Shown: positions 55,933 to 64,000 of the stretch, piece after piece
Numbering within the stretch: the first letter of the stretch is position 1
Layout of the letters: the number at the start of each line of letters is the position of its first letter
Assembly (NCBI GenBank): GCA_910585215.1
Contig: CAJUDQ010000001.1
Coordinates: 80,625 to 144,624 of the forward strand
Length of the DNA stretch: 64,000 nt
Direction of reading: 5' to 3'
Origin: an uncultured Lachnospiraceae bacterium
GTDB lineage: Bacteria > Bacillota > Clostridia > Lachnospirales > Lachnospiraceae
Position numbers and translations under genes: made by a program
The notes under the pieces: model-generated
Told to the model about the DNA's origin: nothing
Database searches by the model: none
Seen by the model: only the letters and a program-made list of their open reading frames with translations

Positions 55933-58317
55933 TTACTGAAATTCCACATCATACCCCGCCAAATATCTTAAAAGCCTTACCGCATCTTTACTGTCTATAA
56001 CGCCGTCGGCATTGACATCAGCAGCAGTTTTATCCAAAGTAAGCCCTTCATAATCTGCAAGATATTTTTTCAGTAATACTGCGTCTTTGGAATTAACAGC
56101 ACCGTCACCGTTGATATCGCCATAAATAATATTTTGTTCATTTAATTTTGTTTCTGTAATTAAATAAGTTCCAAAACATTCTGTCTGAAAAAGTAAATAT
56201 GCTCCTGTATATTCAACATTCATACCTATCAGGTTTCCATTATTTTTTACATAATAAACCTTGCAATTTTCTCCCTGATATCCCTGTGGAACTGGAATTT
56301 TCATTGTCACCATTTTTTCTGGTTGAACAACATTAGATACTTCATCAAGAAGAACAGTTTCATATGCTTGAAAGTAAACATCTTCTATAGATATTTCTTC
56401 TTCTGCTATTTTATCTGTCAAATCTATTTTCTGGTATGATATATCATCCTTTTCCAACAGTTTTGACTGAAATACCAATGATTGAGCATTTTCTTCGCTT
56501 TCATAAAATACAAGAATATCATCTTTGGAAGAAAATAAATTAATATAACAAAATGGAATATAATTTTCCTTTGCATAATGTTCTGCCGCAGAGTCTTTCA
56601 CACCTTTAATCATTAAATTTTTGCAATCTTCAAATGTGTATAATTCAATATTATCTATAGAAGGTGGAATAATAATTTCTTTCAAATTACTACAACCTTT
56701 AAATGCATACTCATTTATATTTGTTACTCCAAATGGAATCATATAGATTTTTTCATTTTTTGCCATTGGATAACAAACCAGTTCATTTTTTTCTTTATCA
56801 TATAAAATTCCTTCTAATGAACTATATTTTATATTTTCTTCAGATACATTGATTCTTATTAAACTATTACAACCTCCAAATACATTAAGTCCTATACTTG
56901 TTAGTTTTACTGGCAATTCAAGTTCTGTTAAACTACTACAATTATAAAACGCACTATTTCCTATGCTTGTTATCTCGTCTGGTAAATCAACCTTCCGTAA
57001 GCTGCTACAATCATAAAACATACTAAATCCTACATTTGTTATTCCTGTTGGCAGACTAATTTCTATTAAACTGCCACAACGAGAAAATGCTGAATTTCCT
57101 ATACTTGTTAAGCCTGTCGGCAATTCGATTTTCGTTAAGCTGTTACAACGAGAAAATGCTGAATCTCCTATACTTATCAGACTTTCTGGCAGTTCAATCT
57201 CCTTCAAACTACTGCATCCAAAAAATGCATCTTCTTCTATACTAGTCAAACATTCTGGTAAATCGATTTCCTCCAAACTGCTACAATTAAAAAACATGCC
57301 ATTTTCTATACTTTTTAATCCTATTGGCAAATTGACTTTTGTTAATCCGCTACAACCATAAAATACACCTATTCCTATGTTTGTCAAACTATCTGGCAAA
57401 TTAATTTCTGTTAGACTATTACAATTATAAAATATAGAATCTCCTATACTTGTTAGTCCTGTTGGAAGTTCGATTTTCGTTAAGCTGTTACAACCAAGGA
57501 AAGCCGAACTGCTTATACTTGTTAAACTTGTTGGCAACCCAATTTCTTTCAGGTTATTGCACTGGTAAAATGCTGAACCTCCTATACTTGTCATTTTTTC
57601 TGGTAATTTAATTTTTACCAAACTACTACACCAAGCAAATGTTTCATTTCCGATACTTGTTATACCTATTGGCAGATTAATTTCTGTTAAACTGTCACAA
57701 TGATAAAACGCTGCAGCTCCTATACTTGTCAGCCCTGTCGGCAGTTTGATTTCCGTTAGACCACCACACCAACCAAACGCCTCGACTCCTATATTCTTCA
57801 AACTTTCTGGTAATTCAATTTTCGCTAGCTTACTACATCTATAAAATGCAGAAAATTTTATCTCCTTCAACTCTGTTGGGAACTCTATTTCTGTCATGTT
57901 ATCACATCTATAAAATGTATAATCTTCTATTATTGTTAACCCCTCTGGTAATTCAATTTTCATCAGATTACTACAACTCGAAAATGCACTATATCCTATT
58001 TGAGTTATTTCTTCCGGCAACTTGACCTCTATTATGCTACTACAATCTCTAAACGCCTCTGGCTCTATACTTGTTACTGCTTTTCCATCTATCAATTTTG
58101 GTACTTCCACTTTCGCCTCTGTTCCTTCATATCCCACAATTCCTATAGTTCCATCATTTTTTTCTAGGTAAATATAATCACCAAATCTTTTGCCCTCTTC
58201 TTCTTGTGCATATACTGATTCTGTATTTTTTACCATAGCTATTATCGAAACAACTGGAAAAACTATAGTCATCACAACTACTATAATTTTTCTAAAAAAT
58301 CTCTTTTTTTCTTTCAT
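55933..58317 (-). CDS. BspA-like LRR protein with dockerin (third)
   Basis: A 794-residue protein with GAGGA before ATG 58317. The signal peptide is about 1-38 (VVVMTIVFPVVSIIAMV, ending VYAQEEE). The start module is KNDGTIGIVGYEGTEAKVEVP. About 21 LRR_5 units follow (AFSRCNSLTKIELPTGLTSIG). After them come one YDKEKNELVCYP cassette, a beta domain (QPEKMVTMKIPVPQGYQGE) and the dockerin (GDINGDGAVNSKDAVLLKKY; DVNADGVIDSKD). It ends 36 bases before the broken gene at 54165-55897. Confidence 0.92.
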   Translation of the reverse strand: MKEKKRFFRKIIVVVMTIVFPVVSIIAMVKNTESVYAQEEEGKRFGDYIYLEKNDGTIGIVGYEGTEAKVEVPKLIDGKAVTSIEPEAFRDCSSIIEVKLPEEITQIGYSAFSSCSNLMKIELPEGLTIIEDYTFYRCDNMTEIEFPTELKEIKFSAFYRCSKLAKIELPESLKNIGVEAFGWCGGLTEIKLPTGLTSIGAAAFYHCDSLTEINLPIGITSIGNETFAWCSSLVKIKLPEKMTSIGGSAFYQCNNLKEIGLPTSLTSISSSAFLGCNSLTKIELPTGLTSIGDSIFYNCNSLTEINLPDSLTNIGIGVFYGCSGLTKVNLPIGLKSIENGMFFNCSSLEEIDLPECLTSIEEDAFFGCSSLKEIELPESLISIGDSAFSRCNSLTKIELPTGLTSIGNSAFSRCGSLIEISLPTGITNVGFSMFYDCSSLRKVDLPDEITSIGNSAFYNCSSLTELELPVKLTSIGLNVFGGCNSLIRINVSEENIKYSSLEGILYDKEKNELVCYPMAKNEKIYMIPFGVTNINEYAFKGCSNLKEIIIPPSIDNIELYTFEDCKNLMIKGVKDSAAEHYAKENYIPFCYINLFSSKDDILVFYESEENAQSLVFQSKLLEKDDISYQKIDLTDKIAEEEISIEDVYFQAYETVLLDEVSNVVQPEKMVTMKIPVPQGYQGENCKVYYVKNNGNLIGMNVEYTGAYLLFQTECFGTYLITETKLNEQNIIYGDINGDGAVNSKDAVLLKKYLADYEGLTLDKTAADVNADGVIDSKDAVRLLRYLAGYDVEFQ
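56600..58080 (-). repeat. LRR_5 tandem repeats in the 55933-58317 gene
   Basis: About 21 units of 23 residues, with strongly conserved codons for CNSLTKIELPTGLTSIG; closest in sequence to each other rather than to the units of the other LRR genes. Confidence 0.85.
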
Positions 58318-58370
58318 CTAAACATTTCCTCTTTTTTACTATATTCTCTAAGTTATTTCTAATATCTCAT

Positions 58371-60098
58371 TTAGATTACATTTTTCTCTTTTCCTAATAT
58401 CACATCATATCCTGCCAAATGCCTTAAAAGCCTTACCGCATCCTTGCTGTCAATATTTCCGTCCATATTTACATCTGCCGCCTCTGTATCAATCTCAAGC
58501 CCTGTATATCCTGCCAGATGTTTTTTTAACAGCACTGCATCCTTTGAATTTACATCCCCGTCACTATTCATATCCCCGTAGATTATCTTTCTTCCTTTCA
58601 CTTCTAAATCAATCTTATACTCTGCCGCCCGATTATTCTCGGTTTCTAAAAACGCAATCGTAATCTGTGTTGTTCCAGCCTCTTTTAATTTCAAAACACC
58701 TTTTATAGACTCTGTGGTAGACTGATTCACTACCTCTGCAATTTCAGGATTATCGACTGTAATACTCGGAATTTTTTCTACATAAGAGCAAGGATATTCA
58801 ATTGTTATTGTTGTTCCAGCTTCTCCTTCTTTCTTTGCTGCTATTCCATCGGTCCATATCTCAGGAGCCATTTTATATTTTTTCTGATACGCGCTGTAAT
58901 CTACGCTATTGATAGGAAATCCATTGTTTATCCCATATTCATCTAAATACCATCCAAAACACGCCGTATATGCCTGCTGGTTCAGCTTATTTACAAATTC
59001 AGCGGAAGCCATTTCTTCACGATTAAACATTGTTGGAGCATCTGTATAATAATCAGCAGTAACAGCGTAACAGTTTTTGGTTTTTGAGGTAACACCGCCC
59101 TCTTGTATGTAAATACCGCCTCTGCTGCCATATTCTTTCCCAATACTCAATTCGCCTGCAAAATAACAATTTCCGATTCCATTATAATTATAATATGTAA
59201 TTCCCGCCGCATAGCGTCCTGCCATAACTTTCCCTGTATTATAGCAGTTTTGAATCCAGCCCTCATTATAAGAAACAATACCTGAAGCTGTATGGCTTGT
59301 CACAGTTCCGATATTGCTGCATTCACTAACAGTCGCCACTGAAACTGTATTCATCCCAACAACTCCTGCGGCATCGCTGGAAGCATAGTTATATACAACC
59401 CCATAATTTTTACAGCCATAAACAAGATTACTATTAAAATTACAGATTGCGCCGCAGCTTCCATTATAGTTACTCCCCTTTCCATATACTTCCGTCATAG
59501 AATCATTATTGCAAAACAATATCCAGCCATCATTGTTATAAGCAATGCTTCCTCCATAATTCAAATATCCCTGTGAAATCGTTACCGCTTTTACAACGCC
59601 TTTTTCTCCGATTCTGCCAAACAGCCCGCCGCCTTGCCCTTTATCTGAAGTGTATAAATTGTAAATATAATGTCCGCCGCCGTCAAAAGTTCCCTGAAAA
59701 ACATGTGTCGTATCATTTTTATCAGTACTGATTGCTATTGGAACCCATTCATATTCCGTACTTTTCATTCTGTCATTCAAAAAGATATCATTTGTAAGCC
59801 GAAGAATCTTTCCTTCAAATGTATTTCCGTCATTCACCAGTTCCGCAAGACCGGCAAGCTGCTGCGGGGTGCTGATGAGAAATTCTGTTTTTTCCTCCAT
59901 ATACCAGCTTCTATCTGCTGTTCCGTTCCATGGATTAACTGCAGGCACTTCATTTTCTTTGGATATATTATCCGTTTCCTCTGCTAGCACTAAATCTGCC
60001 AAAAAGATTGATTCTGGCAAAATGCCAGCAAATATAAAACTAACTGCAATAGTGGAACTTAATAGTTTCTTTTTCCATTTTTGTGTAAATTGTAACAT
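58371..60098 (-). CDS. Secreted GLUG-like beta-helix protein with dockerin
   Basis: A 575-residue secreted protein with a signal peptide at about 10-40 (LLSSTIAVSFIFAGILP). Residues about 70-390 contain GLUG/peptidase-associated beta-helix-like repeats (ISTPQQLAGLAELVNDGNTF, GGLFGRIGEKGVVKAVTIS, ENVxNxG-type turns). This fold is common in adhesins. An Ig-like segment follows at about 420-505. The dockerin is at about 508-570 (GDMNSDGDVNSKDAVLLKKH; DVNMDGNIDSKD). There is no enzymatic motif. GGAGG lies before ATG 60098. Likely a surface or secreted binding module. Confidence 0.85.
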   Translation of the reverse strand: MLQFTQKWKKKLLSSTIAVSFIFAGILPESIFLADLVLAEETDNISKENEVPAVNPWNGTADRSWYMEEKTEFLISTPQQLAGLAELVNDGNTFEGKILRLTNDIFLNDRMKSTEYEWVPIAISTDKNDTTHVFQGTFDGGGHYIYNLYTSDKGQGGGLFGRIGEKGVVKAVTISQGYLNYGGSIAYNNDGWILFCNNDSMTEVYGKGSNYNGSCGAICNFNSNLVYGCKNYGVVYNYASSDAAGVVGMNTVSVATVSECSNIGTVTSHTASGIVSYNEGWIQNCYNTGKVMAGRYAAGITYYNYNGIGNCYFAGELSIGKEYGSRGGIYIQEGGVTSKTKNCYAVTADYYTDAPTMFNREEMASAEFVNKLNQQAYTACFGWYLDEYGINNGFPINSVDYSAYQKKYKMAPEIWTDGIAAKKEGEAGTTITIEYPCSYVEKIPSITVDNPEIAEVVNQSTTESIKGVLKLKEAGTTQITIAFLETENNRAAEYKIDLEVKGRKIIYGDMNSDGDVNSKDAVLLKKHLAGYTGLEIDTEAADVNMDGNIDSKDAVRLLRHLAGYDVILGKEKNVI

Positions 60099-60205
60099 TT
60101 TATACCTCCATGTAGCTTACTGATATAAACATTTATCATACAAATAAAAATATAAATTTTTGTTGTTTACTTTGATATTTTCACCATAATTTTCATGTTA
60201 GTTTT

Positions 60206-62338
60206 CTATTCAGCCGCATATTTATCTTTATATTTTTGATGAATTTCGTTTGCCTTTTTCGTAAAAGAATTTACATATTCATATGGGTCTCCTCCAGCTT
60301 CAAATACCCAGTCCTCAACTCCTGCGAACCCATCTATATTTCCCTGGTAAATATCTGCAAGGAACTCATCAAATCCAAGAATCTGTCCATTACCATAACA
60401 AGTCCATTTAGACTTCCTTACTTTATCAAAATAGGCATCAAAGTAAGGCGCACGGTTAAGACCAAGCTGCTCCTCGCCATATCTATCACCGCCGGATAAT
60501 TTACTTGGATGCGCCGCTTCATACATATCCCATGTAGTTTCATCCAAAGTTATTGGACAGTTATCAAGCAAATGCGCACTAACTCCAGACATAGATATCA
60601 GTTCTTTATTAATAATCGTGGCAATGATTTCATCTCTATTTTGTATTTTATACTGCCATCCATCTGCTCCCCATGTAAAAAATTTCAACGCTTGATATGC
60701 CTGCTTTGGATATGTGGTAGTAGAACTGATTCCTCCAAAATCCATAATAGAAAGATATGTATCGCTACTCTTGTTTGCTTTGGTATGCGGCATAATATAA
60801 GGAACCCAACAAACGTCCTTTGCATACATTTCATCTTTATTCCAATACCACTCCCAGCATCTCCATTCGCGCAAATATATTCCCACCAGACCTTCATCTT
60901 GTGGATAATATTGTGCTCCGCCGTCTTCATATCCCGGAAGCCCTTCCATATTAGCTGGCGCCTTTAAGCCATAGTCCCTCCAGTTTTTCTCTATTTTCAT
61001 ACCTTCTGCCCAGTCTTTCAAATCAAACTCTTCACCATTCCATCCAAATTCCCCAATACAATCAGAGCCTGCTGCAATTGGATACCAATTAATAATACTG
61101 CTCCTTCCTGAAATTCCCCAGCCGCTTCCTTTGTTATCTATCGTAATATCTTCAACTAAATCTTTCATTTCCTCAAATGTCCAGTTTGTAGACGGCATAT
61201 CAAAATTATTTCGTCTAAAATAATTCATATTCAGCCATGCGGTTTCTGGAAAAAATTTTACGGGCATTGTAAAGCGCTTCCCAGTTTCTAACGTACCCAG
61301 CCCAAATTCATTGATTCCTCCTATCGTATTTTTTGTATCTGCATCGCTTTCCCATAAAGATGTCATATCTGTCAACATATTACCGTCAATTGCAAAGTCC
61401 GGTGTCCCTAATATCCAGTATAAATCCGGCAAATCTCCCGCTGCCGATAGACTAATAAGGTTCATATTATTCTCACTGCTTATTACCTCTTCTACTTCTA
61501 TCTTTATATTTGGGTGAAGACGTTCCCATTCCTCTGTCATAATCTTTGTTTCCGGTCCATATTCCCACAACTGGTATCTTAGTGTAATATCTTCGTCTTC
61601 CGGTAATTCTGGCTCCTGATATTCAAAAGATACCTCTGTAACAATTTTAAAAGGATATCCATCAACATCCAGCCTGCTCCCAGCCGAAACTTCTCTTGCT
61701 ACATTATTGTTTTCCCTAGCTACTGCTTTACTGCCAACCTGTGCATTTTCAAGCTCTACCGAATATCCTGCCAGATACTGCAAAAGACGGACTGCATCCT
61801 TGGTAGTAATTTCCCCGTCTCCTGTAACATCGCCTGCGGTAACATCAATAAAAAGATTCTCAAAACCCGCAAGATATTTTTTTATTAATACTGCATCTTT
61901 TGTGTCTATTTCTCTGTCCCCATTCGCATCCCCAGAAATTCGGGCAACAGTGCTATCTCTGTGAATAACAAACATATACTCTGTATCTGTATTTGCCTCT
62001 AATTTCTCCAACTGCAACGACGTCGTGTTCTCACTGATAAGTCCTATCGGCAGTATCGTATTAAGATTTATATTTGTTATGTCAAAGTTATTGCCATTCA
62101 ATATCTTTGCTGTAAACAGGATAGTGTCCTCGTTTTGGTAACTTTCCTTATCTGTTGCAGTTTCTACAGTAACATTGCATATTGTACTTTGGGATAGTCC
62201 ATCTTTGTTATACTGAGCTGCCAAAACGGGCAGCATATTTTCTTCTTTATATTTTTCAGGAGTAAACCCTGCTATACATTCCATGCCCATACTAAGAGCA
62301 AGCAATGCAGATATTCCTGTTTGTATTAACTTCTTCAT
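60206..62338 (-). CDS. Extracellular solute-binding protein with internal dockerin
   Basis: A 710-residue secreted protein. The signal peptide is about 1-27, and its Cys (MGMEC) lacks a good lipobox, so it is probably not a lipoprotein. A beta domain at about 45-130 is followed by an internal dockerin at about 133-195 (GDANGDREIDTKDAVLIKKY, then DVTGDGEITTKD), placed unusually near the N-terminus. Residues about 245-705 form a family 1 ABC solute-binding protein (LRYQLWEYGPETKIMTEEWERLHP in two parts; LDEFLADIYQG end region). Such proteins normally deliver sugars or peptides to a permease. No permease or ATPase genes are nearby. Its GAGG site is good (ATG 62338). The sugar, if any, is not predictable. 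Confidence 0.88.
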   Translation of the reverse strand: MKKLIQTGISALLALSMGMECIAGFTPEKYKEENMLPVLAAQYNKDGLSQSTICNVTVETATDKESYQNEDTILFTAKILNGNNFDITNINLNTILPIGLISENTTSLQLEKLEANTDTEYMFVIHRDSTVARISGDANGDREIDTKDAVLIKKYLAGFENLFIDVTAGDVTGDGEITTKDAVRLLQYLAGYSVELENAQVGSKAVARENNNVAREVSAGSRLDVDGYPFKIVTEVSFEYQEPELPEDEDITLRYQLWEYGPETKIMTEEWERLHPNIKIEVEEVISSENNMNLISLSAAGDLPDLYWILGTPDFAIDGNMLTDMTSLWESDADTKNTIGGINEFGLGTLETGKRFTMPVKFFPETAWLNMNYFRRNNFDMPSTNWTFEEMKDLVEDITIDNKGSGWGISGRSSIINWYPIAAGSDCIGEFGWNGEEFDLKDWAEGMKIEKNWRDYGLKAPANMEGLPGYEDGGAQYYPQDEGLVGIYLREWRCWEWYWNKDEMYAKDVCWVPYIMPHTKANKSSDTYLSIMDFGGISSTTTYPKQAYQALKFFTWGADGWQYKIQNRDEIIATIINKELISMSGVSAHLLDNCPITLDETTWDMYEAAHPSKLSGGDRYGEEQLGLNRAPYFDAYFDKVRKSKWTCYGNGQILGFDEFLADIYQGNIDGFAGVEDWVFEAGGDPYEYVNSFTKKANEIHQKYKDKYAAE

Positions 62339-62368
62339 ATTTACCTCTTCTTTATTTAATATAGTTTT

Positions 62369-63072
62369 TTATTTTCCAAGTGTTACATTATATCCTGCCA
62401 GATACTTTAAAAATCTAACTGTGTCTTTGCTGTCTATTTTACCATCTCCAGTGACATCTGCTGCTCCTGTATTAATATTCAATCCCGTATATCCCGCAAG
62501 ATACTTTTTCAACAATACGGCATCTTTAGAATTTAAATCACCGTCACCGTTCACATCGCCAGATATTATTTTGTTATTTTGCTCTTTCACTGTAATTTTA
62601 CATGTTTGCTTCAAATCTTCCTGCGAAACCGTTATCACTGCCGTTCCGGCTGTTATCGCAGTTACTACACCGTCATTATTTACTGATACAACACTATCAT
62701 CGCTCGAATCCCATACTACCTTTTGATTTGTCGCGTTAACAGGCGCAAAAGAAATCGTTAGCAGTTGTTTCTCACCCACCTCCAATTCCAATAAATCTGT
62801 ATTTAATGATATAGAAACCGTGGCAATTTTATCAGCCTTCCACCTTTTATCTCTGGCACTGTTACCTCTGAATTTTTTCCTATATATCTTACAAGCTTGA
62901 TAGTGCCGCTTTCGATTTCCTGATAAAGAAACTCTGGTTCCTGTGTTTCCTTTGCATATGCTATATTGTTGTATTTCAATATGCCCTTTATGCTTATAGC
63001 TAACACACCCGTTACTGCTAAGATTCCCCCTCTTATACATATCACAAGCTTTTTAACTATCTTATCTGCCAT
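62369..63072 (-). pseudogene. Frameshifted Big_2-dockerin protein with LRR-type start module
   Basis: The N-terminal frame from ATG 63072 (MADKIVKKLVICIRGG, AGGAAG site) has a signal segment and the start module seen in LRR paralogues (SGTIKLVRYIGKNSEVTVPEI), then ends abruptly. The second frame continues KADKIATVSISLNTDLLEL, a Big_2 Ig-like domain (VVWDSSDDSVVSVNNDG), and a dockerin (GDVNGDGDLNSKDAVLLKK; DVTGDGKIDSKDT) to the stop at 62369. Adding one A in GGAAGG near 62845 would restore a single frame reading PEIKGGKADKIATV. Hence it is a one-base deletion or a sequence error. It would be about 234 residues. The LRR array is missing altogether, which points to a module-swap product. Confidence 0.75.
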
Positions 63073-63137
63073 TATAGATTCTTCCTGCCGCCCTTTATAT
63101 TTTGCCATTGTTTTAGATTTTTACATTTTAATTTCCG

Positions 63138-64000
63138 CTATTCTCCAAGTTTCACCTCATATCCTGCAAGGTGTCTTAAAAGTCTTACTGCATCTTTACT
63201 GTCTATTTTATTGTCTCCATTCACATCTGCAGCTTCTGTATTGATATTCAGTCCTGTATAGCCTGCCAGATATTTTTTCAGCAAAACAGCGTCTTTTGTG
63301 TTTACTTGTTCATCTTCGTTTATGTCACCGGAAATAACAGGAGTATTATTGATGTTATAATTTCCCGCTTCTGAAAGCCTTGTGACATTATTGGTTCCAG
63401 AAGCGACAGAAATATATGAAAATGATAATTTCCCTTCGCTATCGGCTGTGGATTGAGCGATATAGAGTAAGTTATCTGGAGCGAGAAGGTTTTCTGCTGT
63501 GTCGGACTTTAGTAAACAAAAAATATAGTCGCCATTTGGGGTTAAGTTATCATAAGAAGTAACTGTTACTTCTTTTTTTAATTCTGTTGCCGTCTTTGGC
63601 TCTGTGCCATGCAAATAGAATAATAGCTGTACAAAATATGAAGAAGTACTATTTAGAGGAATTTGAATTTTTACCGGGGTTGACTTATTTACCTTGGTTC
63701 CATCTCCCAACTGTCCACACGCATTATATCCCCACATATACAAATTGCCTGTTTCTGTTATTACTGCACTATGATCATTTCCTAAACTTACACTTTTAAC
63801 CTTTTCCATGATTTTTGCTGGCCTTGACTTATCTACCTCGGTTCCATCTCCCAACTGTCCACTCCCATTATATCCCCACATATACAAATCGCCTGTTTCT
63901 GTTATTGTTGCACTATAAGCACTTCCTAAACTTACACTTTTAACTTTTTCCATGATTTTTGCTGGCCTTGACTTATCTACCTCGGTTCCATCTCCCAACT
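63138..64000 (-). CDS. RCC1-propeller protein with dockerin (partial)
   Basis: The C-terminal part of a gene that begins beyond the right edge. Visible are at least three RCC1 units (ITETGDLYMWGYNGSGQLGDG), then the same linker domain as in the other RCC1 paralogues (VTSYDNLTPNGDYIFCLLKSD). The C-terminal dockerin follows (GDINEDEQVNTKDAVLLKKY; DVNGDNKIDSKDAVRLLRHL). The DNA is closely similar to 50773-54069. Its stop lies 66 bases before the start of the frameshifted Big_2 gene. Confidence 0.88.
   Translation of the reverse strand, partial: LGDGTEVDKSRPAKIMEKVKSVSLGSAYSATITETGDLYMWGYNGSGQLGDGTEVDKSRPAKIMEKVKSVSLGNDHSAVITETGNLYMWGYNACGQLGDGTKVNKSTPVKIQIPLNSTSSYFVQLLFYLHGTEPKTATELKKEVTVTSYDNLTPNGDYIFCLLKSDTAENLLAPDNLLYIAQSTADSEGKLSFSYISVASGTNNVTRLSEAGNYNINNTPVISGDINEDEQVNTKDAVLLKKYLAGYTGLNINTEAADVNGDNKIDSKDAVRLLRHLAGYEVKLGE

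Noticed and set aside
38367..64000. Cellulosome operon
   Set aside because: No glycoside hydrolase, carbohydrate esterase, CBM or cohesin motif was recognised in any of the proteins; only dockerins are present.

Overview
The window looks like a chromosome segment from a low-GC Gram-positive gut-type Clostridium, most likely Lachnospiraceae. This rests on AT-rich intergenic DNA, strong AGGAGG-type ribosome sites, sigma-A promoters, BspA-like leucine-rich-repeat (LRR) secreted proteins and dockerin tails. I cannot name the species from sequence alone. No rRNA, tRNA, CRISPR array, insertion sequence or phage module was seen.

Left part, 1-21 kb, is mostly housekeeping and small accessory operons. 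It holds a cut-off ABC exporter, an HMG-lyase-type aldolase behind a palindromic operator, a ClC-family anion transporter, uvrA and uvrB, and an unusual 859-residue protein joining an AgrC-like histidine kinase to an RsiV-like extracellular domain. Next come a carboxymuconolactone decarboxylase/cupin protein, a flavodoxin lipoprotein, a TetR-ABC-FtsX operon, an AraC-ClpP operon and a heterodimeric ABC exporter. An imperfect LexA (SOS) box lies in near-identical promoters upstream of uvrB and of a YdjM-like gene 28 kb away.

Middle part, 21.3-34.9 kb, is a ten-gene minus-strand operon that looks like a ribosomally made, modified peptide (RiPP) pathway. It contains a 49-residue precursor ending in three cysteines, two SPASM radical SAM enzymes and two radical SAM proteins with cobalamin-binding-like N-termini. 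It also has an acyl carrier protein, a subtilisin-like protease fused to a DUF1611-like P-loop domain, two ABC exporters, and a BtrH-like acyltransferase/cysteine-peptidase-fold protein. ACP, BtrH-like and DUF1611-like domains together in one peptide operon suggest acylation or carrier-protein chemistry on the peptide. This is the most interesting system in the window.

Right part, 36.5-64 kb, is a minus-strand run of large secreted proteins. Eleven carry nearly identical two-EF-hand dockerin modules attached to LRR, RCC1 propeller, Big_2, GLUG-like or solute-binding modules. No cohesin, scaffoldin or recognisable glycoside hydrolase is present. The set looks like a surface complex for binding rather than a classical cellulosome. 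Two members are broken, and the paralogue pattern suggests repeated duplication and module shuffling.
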